From positions 1,736,001 to 1,800,000 of the forward strand of contig NZ_CP068771.1 of NCBI RefSeq assembly GCF_018336935.1: a stretch of 64,000 bases of DNA. The letters run 5' to 3'. A program made the translations under genes and the position numbers. The notes under the pieces are model-generated. The model had not been told where the DNA came from, searched no databases, and worked only from the letters and a program-made list of their open reading frames with translations. Positions 1 through 7,989 of this stretch are shown piece by piece (positions within the stretch are counted from its first letter, which is position 1; every line of letters starts with the position of its first letter). The DNA is from Serratia plymuthica (lineage in GTDB: Bacteria > Pseudomonadota > Gammaproteobacteria > Enterobacterales > Enterobacteriaceae).

Positions 1-134
1 AGGATGTTGACTGTTTTTTTCGAAAACCCAGCACCGGTAAAAATAATTGCTTTGCCAGTGCTGATTCTCCTCAGAATATCCTCTTTATCTACCGGGGGTA
101 ATCTCAGTTTGTGGAAGTCTATTTCAATTTTCAT
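1..134 (-). CDS. SIR2-like domain protein, N-terminal part only (runs off window)
   Basis: The start codon is the complement of 132-134 and has an AAGGA ribosome site five bases upstream. About 44 residues are visible. Residues 32-38 read FTGAGFS, the glycine-rich NAD-binding motif of SIR2-like domains, placed close to the N-terminus as in stand-alone defence SIR2 proteins. The gene lies beyond gene A and its small neighbour, which is where P2 carries tin and old and where relatives carry anti-phage cargo. A defence NADase role is therefore inferred. A deacylase or another fused effector cannot be excluded because the rest of the protein is outside the window. Confidence 0.6.
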   Translation of the reverse strand, partial: MKIEIDFHKLRLPPVDKEDILRRISTGKAIIFTGAGFSKKTVNI

Positions 135-504
135 AAATCCAATCCTTTTTTTGTTTTTATGCTAATTAATTTTTCTAGAAATCACAGTTCTTTATTAAAT
201 AGTATTAAAGAATATCTTTTTGTTATAAACATACAATGCTGATGATATAACTGGATTAAGCTTTCTTACAAGTCCGCTACTTGAGTGTATTGTAGCAATA
301 GGTCTATCGTTTGTCCGCTCAAGTATACACTCATGCTTGTGACCTGCTCCACATGGATTAATGCACGCCAATGTTTATAACCTCTGTCTCTGGCTCAAAG
401 CTGTTTGTCAGCTTAGGTATGGCCATGGGAGCAAAAGTGTCAGCTGAAATCTGAGCTAATACATGCTATTCCTGCGCTGTTGCTATGGGCGTATAGCGAA
501 GATT
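135..504. other. AT-rich spacer, no convincing gene
   Basis: The stretch next to the SIR2-like start is AT-rich and probably holds its promoter. Around 284-330 two 8-base arms (GAGTGTAT and ATACACTC) and a nested ACTTGAG/CTCAAGT pair form an imperfect inverted repeat. On the minus strand 358-465 is a 35-codon open stretch without a start codon, ending in TAA; it could be the tail of a lost gene but I do not recognise it. Confidence 0.3.
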
Positions 505-849
505 CTATAGCGTGGTCAGCATCAGCGTTTTGTATCCTGTCGTCTGCCAGCATTGAGTGTCACCTTGAATGCAACACCCGGCGGGATCACCTGGCAATGT
601 ATCCCCGCACTTCCCACAACTGCTTTTCCGCAGTTCAGCCATCTGCTTATGCAGCAATTTATTGTCTTGACGGATAAGGCCAATCAGGTATTCCGTCAGC
701 TCATAAGGCTCCCTGGCTATCCGGCGCTGCTGGCAACCTTCCAAAATCATCATCATTTCCTGGCTGTCTACCCGCAGGGTGATCGTAGTGATGCCGTTCG
801 CCTTGTCGCGCTGTCGCTGGGCGCGTTTACGTTCTGTCGATGTGGTCAT
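505..849 (-). CDS. Phage small protein with C-terminal zinc-ribbon-like cysteines
   Basis: A 114-residue protein of the kind that follows gene A in P2-like phages. The N-terminus is strongly basic (residues 1-18, ERKRAQRQRDKAN). A helical middle is followed by a cysteine cluster (CGKCG, then GCC and a further C within 25 residues) resembling a small zinc ribbon. The ATG lies one base beyond the gene A stop codon, with a GGAGG ribosome site inside the end of gene A, so the two are translationally coupled. The function is not established. The last dozen residues may be read-through of a damaged 3' end, because the cysteine motif normally sits nearer the C-terminus. Confidence 0.55.
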   Translation of the reverse strand: MTTSTERKRAQRQRDKANGITTITLRVDSQEMMMILEGCQQRRIAREPYELTEYLIGLIRQDNKLLHKQMAELRKSSCGKCGDTLPGDPAGCCIQGDTQCWQTTGYKTLMLTTL

Positions 850-850
850 G

Positions 851-2179
851 TTATTCCTCCGGTTGACGCTTTGTGGCTTCTTTTCTCAGGTGGTCGCCAA
901 CAAGGCGTGTTTGCTCTGGTATCTGCCGATGCCATAGCGCAGTGAGTCGCGTCAGCGCGGTGGTGGTTGCCGGCATGGTTTGTCGATACAGACAACCGTC
1001 GGCCCGCGCCCGGTAGTGCTGACCGTCGATAGTGACTGTTGCACCCCTGGCCACCGATTTCAGAATACAGGCATCCAGACTGAAACCGATTGACTCGGCG
1101 AAGCTGCCGATCTGGCGTTCCAGCTTGCTGAGTGGCCGTTTGATTGTGTTAATGCCAACGCTCGTCGTAGATGGCCGATGATTTTCAGCCTCCTGCCCAT
1201 CATCCAAGCTGAAATAAGCAAGCGCACGCTGCTCTTGTTCGTGGCGCACTTGCTCCCGCCACCGCTTAATGCTGGCCGTATCTGGTAGTACCGATCTTAT
1301 TGGTGGCAGATCTAGCCCCTCGCCAGGTAATGCGAAGCCCTCGGCGACGACCATAAATGGATTTTTCAGAGGTTCTGGCGGTGCGTTGCGTATCCGCCGG
1401 AGCAACAATCGCCGTTCCTTGTCGGTTATTCGCTCAAAATCGAGGTTTTTAGACGATGACGGTGGTTCCTGCACCTGTTTGGTTCTTAACCTTTTTGGCT
1501 GCACCGTACAGTTATTGACAGAACTTCGAGAGGGCGCAGGCGCGCCCTTAAGGTCACCGGCCAGGTCAACGGCACGGGCCGGAACGAACTTCCATTCCTT
1601 CGTGCGGGTGATAATTGGGGTATCCATCCTGACCGGTGGTGAAAACACACCCCGTATCCGGATCACGTCTTCGCCATAGTCGTTAGTGGCTTCTGCCGGC
1701 TCGTAGTAGGAGCGAACGATCAGGTCGTCACGCCGGACAAAGGGGCCGCCCTGGGCGTTGACGTATTCAGCCCAGTGGCCATAATCGGCGGCATCATGTA
1801 CGGCGGCAAACTCGACACTGAGGCCTAGTGCGGTTTCATGGTCAGCCATGCGACGCAATTCGCGGTAAACCATCACCGGTGCGCCACCAATAAACTGAAA
1901 CTGGCGGATGCGCCAGCGGGCGGCCCAGGCGGATACCGCCGGGGCAACCTCTTTCAGCTCTTTGCCGCTGTCGTCGTCCAGTTCACCATCAAGTGCGTAA
2001 CCGTCGATGTTCTTTGAGATGTATTTGGCGATGTACCCGGTGGCGCTGCCTTTTTCCGGATCTATGGCTTCGGCGTGGAAACGGGCTTTTCTTGAGCGTT
2101 CGCTGTAAAGCTCGTCAGTGTCTTCCGCACAGGCATAAGCGCGCAGGATATCGCGCACCCCTGATGGGCTAGGAAGCAC
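851..2179 (-). pseudogene. A: P2 gene A-type replication endonuclease, N-terminus missing
   Basis: The 442 open residues match the C-terminal half of P2 gpA, the rolling-circle replication initiator that nicks the phage origin and stays covalently bound through tyrosine. The diagnostic block is ATGYIAKYISKNIDGYAL near residues 47-64, with the paired tyrosines Y50 and Y54 spaced as in the catalytic YxxxY motif. It is followed by the conserved WRIRQFQFIGGAPV block. Full-length gpA is about 760 residues, so 300 or more residues are absent. Homology starts abruptly near base 2160 and the first few codons look like read-in from unrelated sequence. It is a deletion remnant and the P2-type replication function is lost. 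Confidence 0.8.
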
Positions 2180-2329
2180 ATCCAGTCCCCAAAAAGGCCA
2201 GAAGGCTGGCTAATCACCTAGAAAGTTATGTATTCTTGGGGGTAGGAGGTATTTGTGTGGAAAAAACCTCTTGGCTAGATACGCAATAATTAACTTAAAT
2301 GGTAATAGTTAAGTTGGGTGATAATTAAA

Positions 2330-2947
2330 ATGAAGAAAATAATATCTCTGGTTTTATTTGGTTCTTTTGTTGGCTTTTTACATGCGGAAACAAGTATATC
2401 GGAGCAACTGGCACAGTGTCAGAAGGTTGCTGGTGACACTGAACGTCTTGGGTGTTTTGATAAACTAGGAAAAAACAAGGTTGAGGGTAAAATTGAAAAT
2501 ACAGAACCTCAGTCTGCGGGGAAATGGATAACAAGGAGTGAAAAATCCCCAATCGATGATTCAAGCAATGAGTTCGTTTATTTATCAGCCGAAAGTCAGA
2601 TTCGTGGGCAATTTCGTGAGTCAATAACTCCCTCTTTGTATATCACATGCAGAGAGAAGAAAACTGAGCTTTTTATCGATTGGGACACTTTCCTTGGGAT
2701 TGATAGCACACGTGTCCTTACTCGTATTGATACCCAAAAAGCAGTCAATCGCTCTTGGCAGATCTCAACTGATAATAAGGCTACTTTCTATAGTGGGCAG
2801 TCAATCTCGTTCATCAAAGAGCTGATGAAAAGCAAAAAAATGTTTGTGCAAATAACACCTTATGGGGAAAGCCCTGTACAGACTACTTTTGATTTATCTG
2901 GTCTATCGACAGCTATTAAACCGTTACGTGAGGCCTGTAAGTGGTAA
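2330..2947 (+). CDS. VasI/TagO-like secreted protein
   Basis: A 205-residue protein with a lysine-rich start and a hydrophobic core ending near HAE, a good signal peptide. The mature N-terminus has CQKVAGDTERLGCFDKL and the end has FDLSGL, PLREAC, W. These conserved cysteine-flanked blocks are those of the VasI (TagO) family, periplasmic proteins accompanying type VI secretion that also occur as loose genes in prophages. No type VI genes are nearby. ATG 2330 is preferred to the GTG at 2318, because GGGTGAT precedes it. The gene fills the gap left between gene A and int, is AT-rich relative to them, and is probably a cargo gene. Its role in the phage is unknown. Confidence 0.6.
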   Translation: MKKIISLVLFGSFVGFLHAETSISEQLAQCQKVAGDTERLGCFDKLGKNKVEGKIENTEPQSAGKWITRSEKSPIDDSSNEFVYLSAESQIRGQFRESITPSLYITCREKKTELFIDWDTFLGIDSTRVLTRIDTQKAVNRSWQISTDNKATFYSGQSISFIKELMKSKKMFVQITPYGESPVQTTFDLSGLSTAIKPLREACKW

Positions 2948-2958
2948 GGGCGTAACGA

Positions 2959-3981
2959 ATGGGCATTAAGTCCTTTGGTGTTGATGGTTATATGGTGGAT
3001 GTGCGCCCTCAAGGACGTACATGAAAGCGCGTCCGCAAAAAATTTAAGACCGAGTCGGAGGCACAGCAGTTTGAACGCTGGGTGATTGCGACACAGAACA
3101 ATAAAGAGTGGCTCGATAAGCCTGCTGATCATAGGCCATTAACAGACCTGATCGACCTGTGGTGGAACCATCACGGACAGCACCTGAAAGACGGAGTGAA
3201 GAGGGTGCAGAAATTGCGTGTCATGGCGGAGAAAATGGGGCATCCCAAAGCCAGCCAGATCACCCGCACTTTCTTCGCCGACTACCGGGCGCTGCGATTT
3301 GCTGAAGGCAAGAAGGCCAAGACAGTCAACCTTGACCAGGAAATGCTGGGTGGTGTGTTCTCCGTTCTCATCGAGCTGGGGCATTACCACGGTGAGCATC
3401 GGCTCAAGGCCATGAAGAAAATGAAGCTGCCGGCGCAGGAAATGGGCTTTCTTACCCAGGCTGAGATTGCCGCGCTGCAGGAACGACTCGATGGCGCTCA
3501 CCGGAAAGCTGTCCGTCTTTGCCTGGCGACGGGTGCCCGTTGGGGTGAAGTGGCGAAGCTGCGAAAGGAAGAGGTGATCGGTAACAAGGTCACTTACCTG
3601 AACACCAAGAACAACAAGAACAACAAGAACAACAAGAACAACAAGAACCGGACGGTGCCGATCTCGCCCGAACTCTGCAAAGAGATCGCCAGCGATGTTA
3701 GGTCGGGGCCGCTGTTCAAGGATCTGAATTATCCCTATGTCCGGCTATGCGTGAAGGAAGTTGCTCCCGGCCAGCCAGCGGGACAAGCAGTGCATGTGCT
3801 GCGGCATACGTTCGCCAGTCATTTCATGATGAATGGCGGCAATATTTTGGCGCTGCAGCGAATTCTAGGACATTCAAGTATTTTACAAACGATGGTTTAT
3901 GCGCATTTTGCGCCGGATTATCTGGAAGATGCGGTTAGATTTAATCCACTCAGTGAGTTAAAATCTCGTAAAATAACATAA
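2959..3981 (+). pseudogene. int: P2-type tyrosine integrase with in-frame stop
   Basis: Reading from ATG 2959 gives the P2 integrase N-terminus (MGIKSFGVDGYMVDVRPQGRT), then TGA at 3022-3024, then KRVRKKF in the same frame. The stop is most simply a CGA-to-TGA change. Re-initiation at GTG 3082 would give 299 residues lacking the arm-binding domain. The catalytic domain is otherwise complete: ARWGEV with the first arginine, HVLRHTFASH with the HxxR box, LGHSS, and the nucleophile in MVYAHF. The whole reading is about 340 codons, normal for P2 Int. The 3' end points towards the core chromosome, as int does towards attP. An unusual NNK repeat lies in the middle. Confidence 0.75.
3601..3645 (+). 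repeat. 9-bp tandem repeat inside int
   Basis: AACAACAAG is repeated four times without error (3610-3645) after a variant copy AACACCAAG (3601-3609). It encodes NTK followed by four NNK units between the catalytic blocks, where P2-family integrases have a short loop of the type NTKxxKNR. It looks like slippage expansion in a gene no longer under strict selection; frame is kept because the unit is nine bases. Confidence 0.85.
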
Positions 3982-4005
3982 ATTAATCCTGCCAAAGGTG
4001 AATAT

Positions 4006-5085
4006 ATGAAACAAGATTTAGTTGGTCGTCTAGCGTTTATAGATACATCTGCATTTAAAGCAAAAAACTATCAGTTCCATAATCACTCATTGAAAAAATT
4101 AAAAGACTACAGTGATGATGAAAAAATTAGAATTTTGACGACTTCAATTACTATTGCAGAGGTTCGATCACACTTCCCAGGATTAGCAAATGATGCCATT
4201 AGAACGATTGAAGAAACCAGAAAGAAGGCTAAAATTCTTAGAAATTTACCTGAAAATTCTATAAGTGGTGTTTTTGATAAAGGTTTAACTGACGAGATCA
4301 TAATTTCCACATTGAACCAAGGTTTCGAAAATTTTTTAAATGGTGACAATATCGAAATAGTTCCGATTAGCTCCGTTGATAATGAATCTGTTTTTAAGGA
4401 CTATTTTGAAGGTAATGCTCCATTTAGCACAAAGAAAAAGGATGAGTTTCCAGATGCATTTGTTTTACATGCCATAAAAAATCTATCCAAAGAAAGGACT
4501 TATCCGGTATATATAGTTAGTACCGATGGTGATATGAAAAATTTCTGTGATGGTGATCGTCTAATCCATTTAGATAGTGTTGATGCTCTTATCGACCTGA
4601 TCGTTAGAAATGATGATGAGGTGAAAGAGCCGGTTAAATTAGCTGATGACTTGTTTGATAAATTTAAGGAAGAGATTGTAAAGCGGGTCTCGGATAAATT
4701 ATTAGAAGCATCCTATACAGTTGATGATGAAGATGCTTATGATGTAAAACTCAATAATGTAATGATTGAAGGTAAAAATATTATTGAGTTAGATGACGAG
4801 TCAGTTGTTTTTGAGGTCGAATTGATGGCTGATATAGAGGCGGCAACAAGTGAACCTGACTATGAAAGATCAGCTTTTGATCCAGAAGATCAACGCTATG
4901 TATTTACTTTTTACAATGTAACGCGCAGAAAGTTCCCCCTTAAGACGTCAATCACAGTGACCATTTGGTTTCCTGAAAATGTTAAAGCAGCAGCAGAATT
5001 AGGTGATATTGAAATGGAAAGTAACTTTGATTTAGAAAGTATTACCTCCCAGCTTCTTTCTTTTGAAGAGAAATGGTTTGACTAG
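4006..5085 (+). CDS. PIN-domain (DUF4935-like) protein
   Basis: A 359-residue protein with an N-terminal PIN nuclease fold. The acidic residues fall in the expected places: D13 in FIDTSAF, E52 in TIAEVRSH, D150 in EFPDAFVLHAI and D174/D176 in VSTDGDM, so metal-dependent RNase activity is plausible. Residues about 200-359 form an acidic, unassigned C-terminal part. The ATG is 25 bases beyond int, with AAGGTGAA upstream. The gene is much more AT-rich than its neighbours. It sits between the integrase and the chromosome end of the remnant and is intact while the phage genes around it are broken, so it may have been kept for a use. No partner antitoxin is seen. Confidence 0.65.
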   Translation: MKQDLVGRLAFIDTSAFKAKNYQFHNHSLKKLKDYSDDEKIRILTTSITIAEVRSHFPGLANDAIRTIEETRKKAKILRNLPENSISGVFDKGLTDEIIISTLNQGFENFLNGDNIEIVPISSVDNESVFKDYFEGNAPFSTKKKDEFPDAFVLHAIKNLSKERTYPVYIVSTDGDMKNFCDGDRLIHLDSVDALIDLIVRNDDEVKEPVKLADDLFDKFKEEIVKRVSDKLLEASYTVDDEDAYDVKLNNVMIEGKNIIELDDESVVFEVELMADIEAATSEPDYERSAFDPEDQRYVFTFYNVTRRKFPLKTSITVTIWFPENVKAAAELGDIEMESNFDLESITSQLLSFEEKWFD

Positions 5086-5122
5086 CACCTTATCATCGTA
5101 TAGTTAATACTGAAATTCTAGG

Positions 5123-5143
5123 GGGCATCATTTTATGATGCCC
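5123..5143. repeat. Perfect 9-bp hairpin after the PIN gene
   Basis: GGGCATCAT, three Ts, ATGATGCCC, 38 bases past the PIN stop codon. No T run follows, so it may be a mRNA-protecting hairpin rather than an intrinsic terminator. Confidence 0.5.
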
Positions 5144-5198
5144 AGCAATTTGGTTATCAAAGCATGATCCACAAATTGACCCAAATGCCCACGCTATC

Positions 5199-5279
5199 CC
5201 CATTTTAAGCACGCAGTTACAGGCATCTAAATTACTGATGTTCCTGTAACTGATTGTTTTTATTGATGCTTAAATGGAG
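5199..5279. repeat. Nested inverted repeats at the prophage/chromosome edge
   Basis: An inner stem CAGTTACAGG-CATC (5214-5227) pairs with GATG-TT-CCTGTAACTG (5237-5252). An outer pair, CCATTTTAAGCA (5199-5210) and TGCTTAAATGG (5268-5278), encloses it. The whole can form an 80-base cruciform. The TTGTTTTT after the inner stem would let it end plus-strand transcripts. Its place between remnant and core suggests an attachment-site arm or a small palindromic insertion. Confidence 0.5.
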
Positions 5280-5300
5280 GCGAAAGCCTCCCTTTTTTAT
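5274..5300 (+). terminator. Intrinsic terminator, possibly two-way
   Basis: GGAGGC-GAAA-GCCTCC followed by CTTTTTT. A GNRA-type tetraloop, 11 bases past the end of mntR on the other strand, so it may serve both the prophage side and mntR. Confidence 0.7.
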
Positions 5301-5310
5301 TGGCGAGGAT

Positions 5311-5781
5311 TTATTTCTTGGCGTGGTTTTGCAGAAAACGTTCAAACACCGCCAGGGTATCGCCAGAAATGTGATGCTCAATCCCTTCGCTGTCCAGCTC
5401 CGCCGTCTCGGTCGGCACCCCGAGGCACACCAGCAGGTCGACCACGATACGGTGGCGGCGGCGCACTTGCTGCGCCAGTTGTTCACCTTCTTCAGTTAAA
5501 AACACCCCGCGATAGGGGCGTGACTCTACCAATCCGGCGCTCTTCAGCCGTGCAATATTCTTGATCGCAGTAGGGTGGGAAACGCCAAAGCGACGGGCGA
5601 TGTCGGTAGTTCTGGCTTCGCGGGTCGTCATCAGCAGATCGGCAATCAGTTCGACGTAATCTTCGATCAACGCATTCGACTGCGCTTCTCGGGCGCGGGT
5701 AAAGCGCAGGGCGTGCTCAGCCTCATCCGGCATTTCAGCCAAGGTGGGGCGTTCGGCGTTATCTGACGCGCTTGTTACCAT
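5311..5781 (-). CDS. mntR: Manganese-responsive transcriptional regulator MntR
   Basis: A 156-residue DtxR-family repressor. Residues about 30-100 form the winged helix (DIARRFGVSHPTAIKNIARLKSAGLVESRPYRGVFLTEEG), followed by the metal-binding and dimerisation helices (RRHRIVVDLLVCLGV, DSEGIEHHIS, where E and H residues are Mn ligands in the family). Length matches E. coli MntR (155). It is divergent from mntH across 229 bases containing a palindrome of the MntR-box type. With Mn(II) bound it should repress mntH. It is intact even though it lies directly beside the prophage remnant. Confidence 0.93.
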   Translation of the reverse strand: MVTSASDNAERPTLAEMPDEAEHALRFTRAREAQSNALIEDYVELIADLLMTTREARTTDIARRFGVSHPTAIKNIARLKSAGLVESRPYRGVFLTEEGEQLAQQVRRRHRIVVDLLVCLGVPTETAELDSEGIEHHISGDTLAVFERFLQNHAKK

Positions 5782-5943
5782 ATTCTGAGACGTCCTTTAT
5801 AGGTTAAACCAGTGAGTTCCAGACTAATGGAATCCTGCCCTACGTTAGTCTAATAGCGACGCATTATCAATTCAGCCGCCGTATTCAATGACAATACGAA
5901 ATATTTGTACACAAAGGCAGAGTATTTTCCATCTTGCATAAAG

Positions 5944-5959
5944 TGTAGCCGATGCTACA
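5944..5959. promoter_or_regulatory. MntR-box-like palindrome upstream of mntH
   Basis: TGTAGC-CGAT-GCTACA, a perfect 6+4+6 inverted repeat. It resembles the known enterobacterial MntR box, where ATAGC and GCTAT arms flank four bases. It lies about 50 bases before the mntH start, where bound repressor would block transcription. Confidence 0.7.
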
Positions 5960-6010
5960 TTGTTCTGAATGTTGGGTGAAAAATAACCAGAATAATATTG
6001 AGGGTAAAAC

Positions 6011-7315
6011 ATGCGTGAGGCGGCAACCACCACATCGTTAACCGAACGAACCAATGCGGCGATTGGTAACGCTTTAGCCGGGCGCAAGCGCGGCGCGTTT
6101 ACGCCGTTGCTGTTCGTCGGGCCGGCGGTGATTGCCTCCATTGCCTACATGGATCCCGGCAATTTCGCCACCAATATTCAGGCCGGTTCAAAATACGGTT
6201 ACAGCCTGTTGTGGGTGGTGGTGATGGCCAATCTGATTGCCATGTTGTTCCAGGCGCTGTCGGCCAAGCTGGGTATCGTCACCAACCGTAACCTGGCGGA
6301 AATGTGCCGCGATCAATTCTCGCGTCCGGTGGTGATTGGCATGTGGCTGCTCAGCGAGGTGGCGGCAATGGCCACCGATCTGGCGGAGTTCCTGGGTGGG
6401 GCTATCGCGCTCGCCTTGCTGTTCCACATGCCGCTGCTGGCGGGGATGGGCGTGACGGCGGTAATCACCTATGCGTTATTGATGGTAGAAAAGAAAGGTT
6501 TTCGCCCGGTCGAACTGATGATTGGCGGGCTGGTGGCGATCATTGCCCTGTGCTATCTCGCCGAGATGTTTATCGTACCGGTCGACTGGCTGGCGGCGGG
6601 TTCCGGCATGATAACGCCTCAGTTGCCGGATGCGCAGGCGCTGACCATTGCGGTCGGCATTATCGGTGCCACCGTAATGCCGCACGCCATTTTCCTGCAC
6701 TCGGGCCTGACCCAGCACCGTACGCCGGCCAGCAACAGCGGCGAACGGCGAAAACTGCTGCGTTTTTCCAATATCGAAGTGGTGATCGCGCTGGCGATTG
6801 CCGGGCTGGTGAATATCGCCATGGTGATCATGGCTTCCAGCGCCTTCCATGCCGGTAACAGCGACGTGGCGGAGATTGGCACGGCGTACCATACGCTGAC
6901 CCCGCTGTTTGGCGCCGCCGCCGCAGGGATCTTCCTGATGTCACTGATAGCATCCGGTATTTCAAGCTCGGTGGTGGGTACCATGGCGGGCCAGATGATT
7001 ATGCAGGGATTTGTCGGCTTCCGCATCCCGGTGTGGGTGCGCCGTCTGGTGACCATGATCCCGGCGTTTATCGTGGTGGCGCTAGGCGTGAATGCGACGG
7101 ATGCGCTGGTCTACAGCCAGGTGGTGCTTAGCCTGGCGCTGCCGGCGCCGATGATTGCTCTGGTCATGTTTACCCGCCGTCGCGACATCATGGGCGAGTT
7201 TGTGAACGGCCGCCTTACCAGCCTGGTATCGATCATAGGTACGGTAATTATCATCCTGCTCAACATGGTGCTGCTGCTGCAGACATTCGGCGTCGCCATC
7301 CCCGGCCTGGGTTGA
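6011..7315 (+). CDS. mntH: Nramp-type Mn(II)/H+ symporter MntH
   Basis: A 434-residue inner-membrane transporter with about 11 hydrophobic segments. The Nramp metal-binding motif DPGN is at residues 48-51 in TM1, and the second ligand motif (ATVMPHAIFLHSG) is in TM6; both are intact. The first 20-25 residues are a hydrophilic extension compared with E. coli MntH (412); ATG 6011 follows GAGGGTAAAAC. A downstream start cannot be excluded. It imports manganese with protons, and in enterobacteria protects against peroxide and supports growth under host metal restriction. Control by the divergent MntR is indicated by the palindrome upstream. Confidence 0.95.
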   Translation: MREAATTTSLTERTNAAIGNALAGRKRGAFTPLLFVGPAVIASIAYMDPGNFATNIQAGSKYGYSLLWVVVMANLIAMLFQALSAKLGIVTNRNLAEMCRDQFSRPVVIGMWLLSEVAAMATDLAEFLGGAIALALLFHMPLLAGMGVTAVITYALLMVEKKGFRPVELMIGGLVAIIALCYLAEMFIVPVDWLAAGSGMITPQLPDAQALTIAVGIIGATVMPHAIFLHSGLTQHRTPASNSGERRKLLRFSNIEVVIALAIAGLVNIAMVIMASSAFHAGNSDVAEIGTAYHTLTPLFGAAAAGIFLMSLIASGISSSVVGTMAGQMIMQGFVGFRIPVWVRRLVTMIPAFIVVALGVNATDALVYSQVVLSLALPAPMIALVMFTRRRDIMGEFVNGRLTSLVSIIGTVIIILLNMVLLLQTFGVAIPGLG

Positions 7316-7370
7316 TTGATAAGCCGTGAGTTTGTTACGGTCACGGCTTGTCTCCTTTCTATTACTCGCG

Positions 7371-7646
7371 TTACGGCGTCGTTTTCTGTACCGGGTTTTG
7401 GCCACCGGTCAGGGCCTTCTCATCGTTGGAAATGCTGCCGGTATTCGTCGCCCATACGCCTTCTTGTGTTTTGGTCACCTGCTGGTGGCCGGCATTCAGG
7501 TTCTGGCCGACGGCGGCGATATGGTTGGATTCGACGTCGCCGGTATTTTTTGCCCAAGGGATGATTTGATCGCCGGCTTGGGCGATGCCGCTAAACGCCA
7601 TTGGTATCACCAGCAGCGCGGCATGAATGAAGGTTCTGATTTTCAT
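7371..7646 (-). CDS. Small exported protein with duplicated WAxNTG motif
   Basis: A 91-residue protein starting at the ATG complement of 7644-7646. The N-terminus is a signal peptide (KIR, hydrophobic stretch, cleavage after GIAQA), giving a mature protein of about 67 residues. That part has two similar segments, WAKNTGDVESNH...GQN and WATNTGSISND...GGQN, suggesting an internal duplication. No cysteines, no lipobox. I do not recognise a family. It stands alone and convergent to mntH, 55 bases from the mntH stop. Periplasmic or secreted location is likely. A longer reading starting at 7712 lacks a signal peptide at its start and is less likely. Confidence 0.55.
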   Translation of the reverse strand: MKIRTFIHAALLVIPMAFSGIAQAGDQIIPWAKNTGDVESNHIAAVGQNLNAGHQQVTKTQEGVWATNTGSISNDEKALTGGQNPVQKTTP

Positions 7647-7712
7647 GATCTCAATGTCCGTTGATGCATAGGGTACGGTAAATCCGTGCCATAGCGATTC
7701 AGGGAAAAGCAA

Positions 7713-7989
7713 TTGAGGGTGGGGGGATAACCTAGGGTCAGTCTGATTGCGGCTGGCGGTCTGGGATCCGACGACGCCCTGTCTATTCAGTGTAGGACGG
7801 GTTGTCAGTGACCATCAGGAGGTTGATGTAAATGAAGCTCATCATTTACATCAGTGTATGTAAAAATGTTATCAGAGAAATAATTTCCACGATTACTATA
7901 TAGGATGGGCATTTTCAGGATACCTGAGCCGATAGCCATCCTTCACTTCCCCGGTCGGTATTACTCAATAATAGTCGCCGGCGTTTTGA
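7713..7989. other. Spacer with a strong inverted repeat
   Basis: Low coding potential. It holds the 12-bp palindrome at 7824-7853 and an AT-rich stretch at 7855-7910 that could be a promoter for the broken regulator downstream. Confidence 0.4.
7824..7853. promoter_or_regulatory. 12-bp inverted repeat, possible operator
   Basis: TGATGTAAATGA (7824-7835) and TCATTTACATCA (7842-7853) are exact reverse complements, separated by six bases. Arm length and AT-rich arms fit a dimeric winged-helix repressor site. The nearest regulator is the HxlR remnant downstream, so it may be an orphaned operator. Confidence 0.4.

Larger units (their letters stand above)
1..5300. mobile_element. P2-like prophage remnant
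   Basis: Region call. A truncated P2 gene A homologue and its zinc-ribbon neighbour lie on the minus strand, and a P2-type integrase lies on the plus strand. In P2 the repressor, cox, gene B and small genes separate int from A; here a single secreted-protein gene occupies that place, so the control region has been lost. No capsid or tail genes are visible in this window. The right edge is taken as the inverted repeats before mntR, because mntR/mntH beyond it are core genes. The left edge lies outside the window. The element is very probably unable to excise, since the integrase has an in-frame stop. Confidence 0.75.

Noticed and set aside
284..330. Possible phage operator with GAGTGTAT/ATACACTC arms
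   Set aside because: Arms are short, nested copies do not line up, and no regulator gene remains nearby to support it.
358..465. 35-codon minus-strand open stretch near the left end
   Set aside because: No start with a ribosome site apart from an internal ATG; could be a gene tail, but nothing recognisable.
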